The notes below the pieces were generated by a model. The model did no database searches. It had not been told where the DNA came from and worked only from the letters and a program-made list of their open reading frames with translations. 35,600 nt of DNA from Persephonella sp. (GTDB lineage: Bacteria; Aquificota; Aquificia; Aquificales; Hydrogenothermaceae), in assembly GCF_015487465.1 (NCBI RefSeq), contig NZ_WFPS01000040.1, positions 1-35,600 on the forward strand, in the 5' to 3' direction. The position numbers and the translations under genes were made by a program. Position 1 is the first letter of the stretch. Each line of letters begins with the position of its first letter. Of the stretch, positions 15,732-24,076 are shown piece by piece.

Positions 15732-16157
15732 TTGATAGGATTCGGACCACACTTGATGGTTGACGGTTACGATGCAAATTACGAAGTCCTCGCAAGCGTA
15801 GAGGCAGTAACAGAATTTTTAGACATGCTCCCAAGAGAGATCAACATGACCAAAATAATGCCTCCCTATGTATTCAAATACGACGGGGGAGATAAACCTG
15901 AAGACTGGGGGGTTTCTGGATTTGTGATTATAGCAGAAAGCCACATTAGCATACACACATTTCCCGAAAAGGGATACTTTTCAATAGATATATTCTCATG
16001 CAACGATTTTGACATAGACAGAGCTGTAGAAATCATAAAGGATTACTTTGGGACAGACAGACTTGAGATAAGAACAACAAACAGGGGAACTGAGTTCCCG
16101 AGAGATATAAGAATAGCTACATCTATTACAGATGCCCAAAGGAATAGACTTATTTAG
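15732..16157 (+). CDS. speD: S-adenosylmethionine decarboxylase proenzyme
   Basis: Makes decarboxylated SAM, the aminopropyl donor for spermidine and longer polyamines. The protein self-cleaves to form a pyruvoyl group: the cleavage pair is Glu69-Ser70 in GFVIIAESHISIHTFPEKGY, with His75 and Cys90 (DIFSC) as expected processing and catalytic residues. At 141 residues it fits the short bacterial/archaeal class. The frame extends upstream to 15678, but AAGGAGG (15716-15722) is nine bases before a TTG at 15732, giving MIGFGPHLMVDGYD, which matches family N-termini; the ATG at 15756 is too far from the site. With aguA it suggests active polyamine synthesis, typical of thermophiles. A terminator overlaps its stop codon. 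Confidence 0.92.
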   Translation: MIGFGPHLMVDGYDANYEVLASVEAVTEFLDMLPREINMTKIMPPYVFKYDGGDKPEDWGVSGFVIIAESHISIHTFPEKGYFSIDIFSCNDFDIDRAVEIIKDYFGTDRLEIRTTNRGTEFPRDIRIATSITDAQRNRLI

Positions 16158-16521
16158 GGGACTGCTCCCCTTTCTCTTTTTTAGGTGGTTTTAAATTAAC
16201 AATGTAATCAATGATAACCTTCATCTCATCTTCTTTTATCTGGGGATGGGACGGCATTTTCATATTAAGAAAATCAAACCATTTCCCCTGACTTCCTTTT
16301 CTGATTGTGTTATACAGGTATTTTCTTAAGGCTTCTTTGTCTCCGTTAAACTCTTTCATATACTTTTCCTTAACCATATAAAAAGCTGGTCCTGCTATTA
16401 TACCGTAATCAGAATGACAGCCTTCACATCCGTATTTCTTAAATAATTCCTTTGCATTTTCCCCATATGAAAGATTTATTACTGCAGAAAAAGATATAAT
16501 CCCGACAATTAACCTTTTCAT
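16150..16521 (-). CDS. Secreted monohaem cytochrome c
   Basis: A 123-residue class I type c cytochrome. A signal peptide (about 1-20, ending SYG) precedes the mature chain; haem attaches at CEGCH (Cys32, Cys35, axial His36), and Met89 in NMKMPSHP is the likely sixth ligand. It should carry electrons in the periplasm, though its partners are not shown. The ATG at 16521 follows GGAGG by five bases; a GTG twelve bases further upstream is part of that binding site. The lysine-rich tail (KPPKKEKGEQ) contains the speD terminator on the other strand, and the 3' ends overlap by eight bases. Confidence 0.9.
   Translation of the reverse strand: MKRLIVGIISFSAVINLSYGENAKELFKKYGCEGCHSDYGIIAGPAFYMVKEKYMKEFNGDKEALRKYLYNTIRKGSQGKWFDFLNMKMPSHPQIKEDEMKVIIDYIVNLKPPKKEKGEQSPK
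16157..16182 (+). terminator. Rho-independent terminator of speD
   Basis: GGGGA-CTGC-TCCCC (16157-16170) followed by TTTCTCTTTTTT. The first G belongs to the speD stop codon TAG, and the whole element lies inside the 3' coding end of the opposing cytochrome gene. Confidence 0.7.
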
Positions 16522-16554
16522 AACTCCCTCCACAAAAATATATTTATTTATAAT

Positions 16555-17142
16555 TTATAACATTTTTTTAATTTCTTGCCCGGGAATGCTTCCCTCTCTT
16601 ATTATTTTTATATCTTTATTTACCTTGACTATTGTTGAAGGCAGACCTTTCTTTTTACCTTTATCCACATAAAGATCAACCTTATCACCAAAATACTCAA
16701 CAGCTTTTTTTATATCTTCTGGGGGGGTTTTGCCTTCTGGATTTGCACTTGGGGCAACAAGAGGTTTTTCTACTTTTCTTATAAATTCAATTAAAGGTTT
16801 ATAATCAGGAATTCTGAAAGCAAGAGAGCTTTTACCTCTATGAAGGTATTCATACTTACTGTCCTGAATATCCATAACAACTGTTATACCTTTTCTCTCA
16901 AGGAGTTTTTCCTCTACGCTGGAAGGTTTTATACCGAATATAGAAAGATAATCTATTGAAGGAATAAGAATTATAAGAGGTTTATCAGGAGATCTTTTTT
17001 TCAGTGAATACACTCTCTCAACAGCTTTTTTATTAAGAGCATCTGCAAGAAGTCCGTAAAGGGTGTCTGTCGGGGCTACAATAACCCCACCTTTTTTTAT
17101 CACTTCAACAGCCTTATCAAAATCTTTTTTTATTTTAATCAT
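16555..17142 (-). CDS. TsaC/Sua5/YciO-family threonylcarbamoyl-AMP synthase
   Basis: Predicted to form threonylcarbamoyl-adenylate from threonine, bicarbonate and ATP for the t6A37 modification of tRNAs. The 195-residue YrdC-type domain has APTDTLYGLLADA (about 23-35), KKRSPDKPLIILIP (about 48-61), VAPSANPEGKTPP and STIVKV. The ATG at 17142 overlaps the panB stop by eight bases (ATGATTAA), so translation is coupled; an extension to 17190 would lie wholly inside panB. It lacks the extra C-terminal Sua5 domain. The YciO subfamily has the same fold without proven t6A activity, so the symbol is withheld. Confidence 0.8.
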   Translation of the reverse strand: MIKIKKDFDKAVEVIKKGGVIVAPTDTLYGLLADALNKKAVERVYSLKKRSPDKPLIILIPSIDYLSIFGIKPSSVEEKLLERKGITVVMDIQDSKYEYLHRGKSSLAFRIPDYKPLIEFIRKVEKPLVAPSANPEGKTPPEDIKKAVEYFGDKVDLYVDKGKKKGLPSTIVKVNKDIKIIREGSIPGQEIKKML

Positions 17143-17926
17143 AAGTATGTTTTTTCTCTGGAAATTTACCTTCCTGAACTTCTTTTGCAAACTGTTTTAA
17201 AGCTTGTGTGAAAAGTTCTTTTCCTTCAACATACCTTTTTACAAACTTTGGGGATCTATCAAAAAACCCCATCATGTCGTGAAAAACAAGAACCTGACCA
17301 TCGGTATATCTGCCGGCACCTATTCCTATTGTAGGCAGATCAACAAACTCTGTTATCTCTCTTGCAAGATCTGACGGAACAGCCTCAAGAACTATTGAAA
17401 ATACTCCTGCCTGTTCAAGAGCTTTTGAGTCATTTATTATCTTTTTCTGCTGCTGCTGGGTCTTCCCTTGAACCCTATATCCTCCAAGGGCATGAACAGA
17501 CTGTGGGGTTAATCCCAGATGTCCCATTACAGGAATACCTGAAGATATCAGCTTCTGAATTATAGGAATAACTTCCTCCCCACCTTCAATCTTGACAGCG
17601 TTTGCACCTGTTTCTTTCATTATCTTTCCTGCATTTTTCAGGGCATCTTCCGGGCTTATCTGATAGCTCATAAAAGGCATATCAACGATTATAAAAGTTT
17701 CAGGAGCTCCCCTCCTAACAGCCTTAGCATGGTAAATCATCTGGTCTACAGTAACAGGCAGGGTAGTTTCAAGACCCTGGATCACCATTCCCACAGAATC
17801 ACCAACAAGAATACAGTCAACACCAGCTTCCTCACAGATTTTTGCAGACCAGTATTCATATGTGGATATCATTGTTATCTTTCTACCCTCTTTCTTTGCC
17901 TCTAAAAAATCATTTATGGTTTTCAT
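17135..17926 (-). CDS. panB: Ketopantoate hydroxymethyltransferase PanB
   Basis: Transfers a hydroxymethyl group from 5,10-methylene-tetrahydrofolate to alpha-ketoisovalerate, the first committed step to pantothenate and CoA. The 263-residue barrel contains ISTYEYWSAKICEEAGVD (about 19-36), ILVGDSVGMV (metal-binding Asp), FMSYQ, VKIEGG, GHLGLTPQSVHALGGY and PTIGIGAG, all family signatures. The ATG at 17926 is two bases beyond the proA stop, with its binding site GAGGT inside the proA end. It forms a coupled run proA-panB-tsaC. CoA supply fits with the acetyl-CoA synthetase cluster but no direct link is shown. Confidence 0.94.
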   Translation of the reverse strand: MKTINDFLEAKKEGRKITMISTYEYWSAKICEEAGVDCILVGDSVGMVIQGLETTLPVTVDQMIYHAKAVRRGAPETFIIVDMPFMSYQISPEDALKNAGKIMKETGANAVKIEGGEEVIPIIQKLISSGIPVMGHLGLTPQSVHALGGYRVQGKTQQQQKKIINDSKALEQAGVFSIVLEAVPSDLAREITEFVDLPTIGIGAGRYTDGQVLVFHDMMGFFDRSPKFVKRYVEGKELFTQALKQFAKEVQEGKFPEKKHTYD

Positions 17927-17928
17927 AA

Positions 17929-19272
17929 TTACCTCAAATCACACGCTTCTTTATTAATCTCCACATTTTCTTCCTCTTTTGGAATACCAAAATTATCCCT
18001 TATCTGTCCATCTCCAAATATGATAAATTTCGGTATTGTAAGTTCCTCAAGTCCCATAGGACCTCTTGCATGTATTTTATCTGTTGATATTCCCATTTCA
18101 GCCCCAAGTCCAAACTCATTTCCATCTGTAAATCTTGTTGAGGCGTTGATATAAACAGCTGAACTGTCAACCTCATTTATAAATCTCATTCCTTTTGTGT
18201 AGTTTTCTGTAACGATAGCTTCTGAATGGTTTGATCCATATTTGTGTATAAAATCAATAGCTTCATCTATATCTTCAACTACCTTTACAGCTATGATCAG
18301 GTCCAGAAACTCCTCATAATAGTCTTCTTCTTCAGCAGGTACAAGCTCAGTATCATGTGCTTTTGGGTGATCCTGAAGTATTTCAAGAGATGCTTGATCA
18401 CATCTCATCTCAACTCCTGCTTTTCCAAAATAGTAAGCTATCTCAGGAAGAAACTTCTCAGCTATATCTTTGTGAACTATAAGATTTTCTATAGCATTAC
18501 ATACAGATGGTCTCTGAACTTTTGCGTTGTATGCTATGTTTAAAGCCTTTTCCATATCTGCTTCGTTGTCTATGTATAGGTTGCAAACACCCTTGTAATG
18601 TTTTATTACTGGCATTTTTGCCTTTTCAGATACAGCTCTTATCAGACTTTCCCCACCTCTTGGTATCACCACATCTATATACTGATCTAACTGCAGAAGG
18701 TAGTTGACTACCTCCCTCTCTGTTGTCTCAACAAACTGTATCGCATCTTCAGGGAAACCTGTCTCCCTTGCAGCCTGCTTCAGTATATCAACAAGTATTT
18801 TGTTTGAGTTTATTGTCTCACTGCCTCCTTTCAGTATGACAGCGTTGGAAGATTTCATACACAGAGAAGCCGCCTCTACAGTCACATTAGGTCTTGCCTC
18901 GTATATGATCATTATTGTTCCAAGGGGAACTCTCATTCTTCCTATTTTTAGACCGTTTGGTCTTGTCCACATGGAGATTATCTGACCGACAGGATCAGGC
19001 AAAGATGCAACATCTTTTAAAACCTGAACCATACCGTTTATTCTTTTCTCATTAAGTGCCAGTCTGTCTAAAAGAGCCTTTGAGTATCCTTTTTTTTCTG
19101 CTTTTTCAAGATCTTTTCTATTTTCCTGTTGAATAAGGTCTTTTTTTTCTATAATCAGTTCAGCTGCTCTTAAGAGAGCCATGTTTTTTATTTCGGTGTT
19201 TATTTTTATCAGATCTTTTTGAGATTTTTTTGCCCTTTTTGATATATTCTCAGCATACACCCTAAGATCCAT
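17929..19272 (-). CDS. proA: Glutamate-5-semialdehyde dehydrogenase ProA
   Basis: NADPH-dependent reduction of gamma-glutamyl phosphate, the second step of proline synthesis. The 447-residue protein has the aldehyde-dehydrogenase fold with RMRVPLGTIMIIYEARPNVT (about 112-131), SNAVILKGG (about 142-150), VVIPRGGESL and the catalytic Cys258 in QRPSVCNAIE, then FTDGNEFGLGAEMGIS near the end. A longer frame begins at 19296, but GGAGGAG sits six bases before the ATG at 19272, giving MDLRVYAENISKRAK, which aligns with family starts. It is the first gene of the proA-panB-tsaC run. Confidence 0.94.
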   Translation of the reverse strand: MDLRVYAENISKRAKKSQKDLIKINTEIKNMALLRAAELIIEKKDLIQQENRKDLEKAEKKGYSKALLDRLALNEKRINGMVQVLKDVASLPDPVGQIISMWTRPNGLKIGRMRVPLGTIMIIYEARPNVTVEAASLCMKSSNAVILKGGSETINSNKILVDILKQAARETGFPEDAIQFVETTEREVVNYLLQLDQYIDVVIPRGGESLIRAVSEKAKMPVIKHYKGVCNLYIDNEADMEKALNIAYNAKVQRPSVCNAIENLIVHKDIAEKFLPEIAYYFGKAGVEMRCDQASLEILQDHPKAHDTELVPAEEEDYYEEFLDLIIAVKVVEDIDEAIDFIHKYGSNHSEAIVTENYTKGMRFINEVDSSAVYINASTRFTDGNEFGLGAEMGISTDKIHARGPMGLEELTIPKFIIFGDGQIRDNFGIPKEEENVEINKEACDLR

Positions 19273-19320
19273 AATTCTCCTCCGAAAGGATTTCATAGAA
19301 ATTAATTATAAGACAGAAAC

Positions 19321-20541
19321 TTAGTTAGATTCCATAAAGTTCTCGTAGTAGGTGATAGCCTCAAGCTCTGCCGATAAAAGATCTTCAAGACCTAATCTAA
19401 CAGGTTCAAGTTTTTTTCTTGCTTCTTCAATATTATCCTTTTCCAGATCAATAATTGAGGCAAGGAGACTGCCTAAGATCCCTTCATTTTGCAGAACAGC
19501 CTTTTTTATTTCTTCATCTATGTAAAGCTCATTCAGTATCTCTTCAAGAGGCCTGTAAAGGACAGAACCGATAAGAGATATCATACCTGTGATGTAAGCT
19601 TTTTCTATCAGATCTATATTTGATGTTATTTTTGATACGAGTACCTCCATCATTTTTCCCCTTATAACAGCCCTTTCAAGCAGGGGATTAGATTTTATAT
19701 CGCCCCCTTCCGATGCAAAAAGCTGAAGTATAGCCCATTTCTGTATGTTTGAATATCCAAGTATTGAAAGAGCCTGTTTTATTGAATAGACCTTATTCCT
19801 CAGATAAAAGTAAGGGGAGTTTACATATCTAAGCAGTTTATATCCAAGATCAGGATAACCTTTGATCAGTTCAGAGATCTCCTCTATACTTTTTTCAAGT
19901 ATCGCATACTTAATTATTTTAAGAAGGGCAAGTTTATAGGAAGGAAGTTTTTTTTCTTTTTTTATTGTGGGCTTTTCAAAGAAAAATCCCTGAAAATAAT
20001 CAAATCCAAGCTCTTTAGTAAACAGAAAATCTTTCTCAGTTTCAACCTTAACAGCTATGGTTTTAACGCTGTATTTTTTTAAAAAATCAACAATTTCTTT
20101 TAGTTCAATGTCTGAAAAACTTCTTATGTTTATCTTCACATAATCCACTATCTCAAGAAGAGGTGTTAGAAGCTCGTTAAACTGGACATTATCAAGAGCA
20201 ACCTGATAGCCTTTTTCCTTTACTTTTGAGATACTGTCAAGGACAAATTTGTTTATTTTGTCAAGTGTTGATATCTCAAGAACAATTCTGTTTTCAGGAA
20301 GAAGGTCTATAAAGTCCCCTTCCAAGAACTCCGGGCTGACATTTATAAAACCTTTCTTGTTGTTTATTATTTCCTTAAAGTCCATGTATGTCAGCAGGTT
20401 CATCACAACCCTTGCTGTTGCTTCTATTGAGTCCTTGATTACAGCAAAATTTTCTTCTCTATCTCTAAAAAGAAGCTCATAACCGAATATCTTTATATCC
20501 CTATCAAGAATAGGTTGACGCCCCAAAAATACTTCGCTCAT
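19321..20541 (-). CDS. Degenerate EAL-HDOD signalling protein (YuxH/CdgJ type)
   Basis: A 406-residue protein with an N-terminal EAL-like domain (about 1-195) and a C-terminal HDOD domain (about 200-390). ExLxR is kept as YELLFR (21-26), as are the Asn in FINVSP and the final YFQGFFFEKP, but the DDFG metal-binding motif reads ALDNVQ (Asp117-Asn118) and the later E-G-V-E-T motif reads VKVET. Loss of these ligands predicts no c-di-GMP hydrolysis; the domain may bind c-di-GMP or act through protein contact. HDOD proteins act in motility, chemotaxis and stress signalling. It lies 48 bases upstream of proA and diverges from nadE; membership of the proA run is uncertain. Confidence 0.85.
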   Translation of the reverse strand: MSEVFLGRQPILDRDIKIFGYELLFRDREENFAVIKDSIEATARVVMNLLTYMDFKEIINNKKGFINVSPEFLEGDFIDLLPENRIVLEISTLDKINKFVLDSISKVKEKGYQVALDNVQFNELLTPLLEIVDYVKINIRSFSDIELKEIVDFLKKYSVKTIAVKVETEKDFLFTKELGFDYFQGFFFEKPTIKKEKKLPSYKLALLKIIKYAILEKSIEEISELIKGYPDLGYKLLRYVNSPYFYLRNKVYSIKQALSILGYSNIQKWAILQLFASEGGDIKSNPLLERAVIRGKMMEVLVSKITSNIDLIEKAYITGMISLIGSVLYRPLEEILNELYIDEEIKKAVLQNEGILGSLLASIIDLEKDNIEEARKKLEPVRLGLEDLLSAELEAITYYENFMESN

Positions 20542-20614
20542 TTGCTAACCTTTATTAAGGTTTATTAATTATCTATCGTAAAAAAACATATTAGTTATTA
20601 ATTTAATATATAGG

Positions 20615-20620
20615 TATAAT
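20615..20620 (+). promoter_or_regulatory. Probable -10 element of nadE
   Basis: A perfect TATAAT (20615-20620) lies 26 bases before the nadE start in the intergenic gap. The sequence 17 bases further upstream (TAGTTA) is a poor -35, so promoter strength is unclear. Confidence 0.4.
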
Positions 20621-20646
20621 GTTAAAAAACAATTGGTGGAGTGGAG

Positions 20647-22371
20647 ATGAGGAAGCTCAGGCTGGCTCTGGCTCAGATTAACAGCACAGTAGGTGACATA
20701 GAGGGAAACACAGAAAAAATTATCAAATGTATAAAAAAAGCAAGACAGCATGATGTTGATATAATAGCGTTTCCAGAGCTTGCTGTCACAGGATATCCTC
20801 CTGAAGACCTTCTTTTGAAACCTTCATTTATTAATAAAAATATCAGATATTTAGAAAAAATCGCTCAGGAAAGCAGAAACATAATAAGTATTGTTGGCTT
20901 TGTTGATAAGGTGGAAGACATATATAACGCCTCTGCTGTTCTTTTGAACGGGGATGTAGTTGCAAAATACCACAAGAACTTTCTCCCTAATTACGGTGTT
21001 TTTGATGAGGTAAGGTATTTCCAGAAAGGTAATGAGATAACCATTCTGAATATTCAAGGATACAAAATAGGAATGTCAATATGTGAAGATATCTGGTATC
21101 CGGAAAACCCCATAAATATTCAGGCAATAGAAGGAGCTGAGCTTGTTATAAACATAAACGCTTCTCCATACTATGCAGGAAAGGTAAAAGTAAGAGAGGA
21201 TATGCTCAGGGTGAGGGCAAGGGACAATCTGATCTCCATTGCGTATGTGAACCTTGTTGGGGGACAGGACGAGCTTGTTTTTGACGGCAACAGCCTTGTT
21301 GTCGGACCCGACGGAGACATAATCGCTAAAGGAAAGGCTTTTGAGGAAGATCTTCTTATATGTGATATTGATCTTGATGCTATTTTTAGAAAACAGCTTA
21401 AAGACAACAGGCTAAGGAACTTGAGAGCATCTTACAAAAGAGAAGAAAGGGTTGTAGAGGTTTTTCTTAACTACAAAATAAAAGATAAAGTAGATATTAT
21501 TCCCCAGAGGGTTGAGCTTGACCTTAAAGAAACTGAAGAAATTTACAAAGCTCTTGTTTTGGGACTTAAGGATTATATACATAAAAATAACTTTGAAAAG
21601 GTTGTTATAGGGCTTTCGGGGGGAATAGACAGTTCGCTTACAGCAACAATAGCTGTTGATGCCCTTGGAGCTGAAAATGTGAAAGGGGTTCTTATGCCTT
21701 CCCAGTATACATCAAAAGAGAGCATTGAAGATGCAAAACAGCTGGCAGAGAACCTTGGGATAGAGATATTTGTGCTCCCGATAACGGATATTTTTAACAG
21801 CTATCTAAATGAACTTAAACCTGTATTTGAAGGTTTTGAACCTGACGTCACAGAAGAAAACCTTCAGGCGAGGATAAGGGGTAATCTTCTTATGGCTCTT
21901 TCAAACAAATTCGGCTGGATAGTTCTTGCAACAGGGAACAAATCTGAGATGAGCGTTGGATACGCAACCCTTTACGGAGATATGGTGGGCGGATTTGCTG
22001 TTTTAAAAGATGTGTATAAAACAAAGGTTTACGAACTTGCCCAGTACAGAAACAGCATTTCACAGGTAATACCTGAAAGAGTTCTCCACAAACCTCCCTC
22101 AGCAGAGCTAAAACCTGACCAGAAAGATGAAGATGAACTTTTGCCTTATGTAATACTTGATGAGATAATATATATGTATGTTGAGGAAGACATATCAGCT
22201 GAAGATATAGCAAAAAAAGGGTTTGACAGGGAAAGTGTAGAAAGAGTTATAAAAATGATAGACAGAAATGAGTACAAAAGAAGACAGGCTCCTGTTGGAA
22301 TTAGAATAACACCAAGAGGTTTTGGAAAAGACAGAAGAATGCCAATAACAAACAAATACAGGGAGATTTAA
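20647..22371 (+). CDS. nadE: Glutamine-dependent NAD+ synthetase
   Basis: Final step of NAD synthesis, amidating deamido-NAD with ammonia released from glutamine. The 574-residue protein is a fusion: an N-terminal nitrilase-like glutaminase (1-260) with catalytic Glu44 ([15 protein letters not shown]), Lys110 (YHKNF) and Cys146 (SICEDIW), then a synthetase domain with the ATP pyrophosphatase loop LSGGIDSS at about 322-330 and ATGNKSE later. A GTG at 20641 is in frame, but GGAG (20638-20641) is five bases before the ATG at 20647, which is chosen. It is followed immediately by a 59-codon gene. Confidence 0.95.
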   Translation: MRKLRLALAQINSTVGDIEGNTEKIIKCIKKARQHDVDIIAFPELAVTGYPPEDLLLKPSFINKNIRYLEKIAQESRNIISIVGFVDKVEDIYNASAVLLNGDVVAKYHKNFLPNYGVFDEVRYFQKGNEITILNIQGYKIGMSICEDIWYPENPINIQAIEGAELVININASPYYAGKVKVREDMLRVRARDNLISIAYVNLVGGQDELVFDGNSLVVGPDGDIIAKGKAFEEDLLICDIDLDAIFRKQLKDNRLRNLRASYKREERVVEVFLNYKIKDKVDIIPQRVELDLKETEEIYKALVLGLKDYIHKNNFEKVVIGLSGGIDSSLTATIAVDALGAENVKGVLMPSQYTSKESIEDAKQLAENLGIEIFVLPITDIFNSYLNELKPVFEGFEPDVTEENLQARIRGNLLMALSNKFGWIVLATGNKSEMSVGYATLYGDMVGGFAVLKDVYKTKVYELAQYRNSISQVIPERVLHKPPSAELKPDQKDEDELLPYVILDEIIYMYVEEDISAEDIAKKGFDRESVERVIKMIDRNEYKRRQAPVGIRITPRGFGKDRRMPITNKYREI

Positions 22372-22372
22372 T

Positions 22373-22552
22373 ATGAGAGATTTTATAAAATTTGCCATTG
22401 GTTTTACTGCAGGTTTTGTAGCTGTTTACAAATATCTTTCCAAAAAAGAGGAAAAGGTTATTTCCAATCCGCCTGAAGTCAAACCTTTCCAGTCAAATGG
22501 TAGAATGTTAGAAGTATTAAAAAAGTTCAATGAGATAAAGCAAAATATTTAA
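22373..22552 (+). CDS. Small single-pass membrane protein, unknown
   Basis: A 59-residue open frame beginning two bases after the nadE stop, with GGGAG seven bases upstream inside the nadE end. The N-terminus [20 protein letters not shown] carries one glycine-rich hydrophobic segment (about 5-19), followed by a basic/acidic soluble tail (KKEEK, then a helix [13 protein letters not shown]). The last four bases overlap the 3' end of nth. The segment resembles the YtxH-like N-anchor of small Gram-positive and thermophile proteins, but no family is claimed. Tight spacing, a good binding site and hydrophobic pattern support a real gene. Confidence 0.6.
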   Translation: MRDFIKFAIGFTAGFVAVYKYLSKKEEKVISNPPEVKPFQSNGRMLEVLKKFNEIKQNI

Positions 22553-23208
22553 CGGTGCTTTTTTACACCAACCTTCTCACAGTATTTTTCAACAGGACAT
22601 TTTGAACACAGAGGAGATACAGGCTTACAGATAGTTTGACCAAATGCAACAAGTAGGTCGTTTATTCTATTCCAGTATTCCATTGGAACCTTTTTCATAA
22701 GCTGTTCTTCTGTTTCTTCCGGGTTTTTTGTCTTAACAAAACCAAGCCTGTTTGTTATCCTGTGGACGTGAACATCAACACAGATTGCAGGTTTGCCAAA
22801 AGAAAGAGCAAGAACAAGGTTAGCCGTTTTTCTTCCAACACCGGGAAGTTTTAAAAGCTCCTCAAGGGTGTCAGGGACTTTCCCTTTATATTTTTCAACG
22901 ATTATCCGGGCTATTTTTTTTATCGTTTTTGCCTTGTTTTTATAAAAACCTGCGGGATATATAGCTTTCTGTATTTCCTCTTCTGAAAGTTTCAAAATAT
23001 CTTCAGGTGTTTTTGCAATTTTAAAAAGCCTTTCTGAAGCTTCTGCTGTAATCTGATCCTTTGTTCTAAGGCTGATAATTGTTGATACAAGTATCTGAAA
23101 AGGGGTTCTGTGATCTCTTTTTGCCATTAATGAAACGACCGGAGCGTTCCATTTTGGAAACTCTTTTTCCAGAATATCTAAAATCTTTAAAAATGTGGCT
23201 GTATCCAT
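22549..23208 (-). CDS. nth: Endonuclease III (DNA glycosylase/AP lyase)
   Basis: Removes oxidised pyrimidines from DNA and cleaves at abasic sites. The 219-residue protein has the helix-hairpin-helix [10 protein letters not shown] with catalytic Lys127, Asp145 in [10 protein letters not shown], and a [4Fe-4S] loop with Cys194, Cys201, Cys204 and Cys210 (C-x6-C-x2-C-x5-C), the classic arrangement. Start codons of nth and the divergent M23 peptidase are only 22 bases apart. A TATAAT reading leftward (23222-23217) ends eight bases before the ATG and no ribosome binding site is visible, so the mRNA is probably leaderless. Confidence 0.94.
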   Translation of the reverse strand: MDTATFLKILDILEKEFPKWNAPVVSLMAKRDHRTPFQILVSTIISLRTKDQITAEASERLFKIAKTPEDILKLSEEEIQKAIYPAGFYKNKAKTIKKIARIIVEKYKGKVPDTLEELLKLPGVGRKTANLVLALSFGKPAICVDVHVHRITNRLGFVKTKNPEETEEQLMKKVPMEYWNRINDLLVAFGQTICKPVSPLCSKCPVEKYCEKVGVKKHR

Positions 23209-23216
23209 AAAATAAG

Positions 23217-23224
23217 ATTATACT
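23217..23224. promoter_or_regulatory. Overlapping divergent -10 elements (nth / M23 gene)
   Basis: TATACT on the top strand (23219-23224) and TATAAT on the bottom strand (23222-23217) share four bases. Each lies six to eight bases from the start codon of the gene it would drive, predicting leaderless transcripts and mutually exclusive polymerase binding. The matching -35 regions are weak. Confidence 0.4.
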
Positions 23225-23230
23225 AAAAAT

Positions 23231-24037
23231 ATGCAGATAATACTTTTTTTGCTTGTTTTGGCAGGTTTTGGGCTGTGCAGTGAGGTGAAGATACTTTCTG
23301 ATAACTTTTATCCTGCCGGGTTGAATGTTGTCAAAATAAAAACCAAAAATGCATACATTGAGGTAAAAACAGACCACAAAACTCTCAAGTTTCCTATTTA
23401 TGATGAAATATCCTTTTTTGCAATTCCCTATTGGACTGGGAAAATAGCCGTTTTGAATGTTGTTTCTGAGGGTAGGGTAATTTTCAGAAAATTTATAAAA
23501 ATCAAAAAAAGAAAGTATCCTGTATCAAAGATAACAGTAAATGAAAGGAAGTTAACAAAGGAGATTGTAAAAAGAATAAAAAATGAAAACAGAATTTTAA
23601 GGAAGAAACTTTCCCAATACACACAAAAAAAATTCACAGAAAGCAGTTTTATAAAACCATTAAAAGCTCTATCCATCTCAACACCATTTGGAGCAAAAAG
23701 AATAATAAACGGCAAAAAAAGGTCAGTGCACTGGGGAGTTGATTTTAAAGCACCTGAAGGAACTGAAGTTTATGCCTCCTTATCAGGCAGGGTGGTTCTA
23801 GCAAGGGAGCTTTTTTACACTGGAAAAACGGTTGTTATAGATCACGGAATAGGGCTTCACACACTTTATGCCCATTTATCAAAAATAGCTGTAAAAGAGG
23901 GGCAGAATGTGAAAGGAGGACAGGTTATAGGAAAAGTTGGTTCTACAGGAAGATCAACCGGACCCCACCTTCATTTTGGGATTTACCTGGGGGGTGTTAG
24001 AGTTGATCCTTATTTAGCTTTCAGGCTAAAACTGTAA
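23231..24037 (+). CDS. Secreted M23-family metallopeptidase
   Basis: A 268-residue LytM-like zinc peptidase. Residues 1-16 form a signal peptide (MQIILFLLVLAGFGLC); the cysteine is preceded by GL, so it is a poor lipobox. A beta-rich N-terminal region (about 17-95) is followed by a charged helix and the peptidase domain (about 150-265) with HWGVDF and GPHLHFG, which supply the zinc ligands, and the YAHLS motif. It should trim cross-links in murein or activate such enzymes in the periplasm. No ribosome binding site is visible, and a -10-like TATACT ends six bases before the ATG, suggesting a leaderless mRNA. mutS follows after 39 bases. Confidence 0.88.
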   Translation: MQIILFLLVLAGFGLCSEVKILSDNFYPAGLNVVKIKTKNAYIEVKTDHKTLKFPIYDEISFFAIPYWTGKIAVLNVVSEGRVIFRKFIKIKKRKYPVSKITVNERKLTKEIVKRIKNENRILRKKLSQYTQKKFTESSFIKPLKALSISTPFGAKRIINGKKRSVHWGVDFKAPEGTEVYASLSGRVVLARELFYTGKTVVIDHGIGLHTLYAHLSKIAVKEGQNVKGGQVIGKVGSTGRSTGPHLHFGIYLGGVRVDPYLAFRLKL

Positions 24038-24076
24038 TATATTGTTAATGAAAAAATTTTTCATGGAGTCAGATAG

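Noticed and set aside
15604-15834. Leftward 76-codon frame over the speD start
   Set aside because: It is antisense to a recognised enzyme and has a composition typical of shadow frames.
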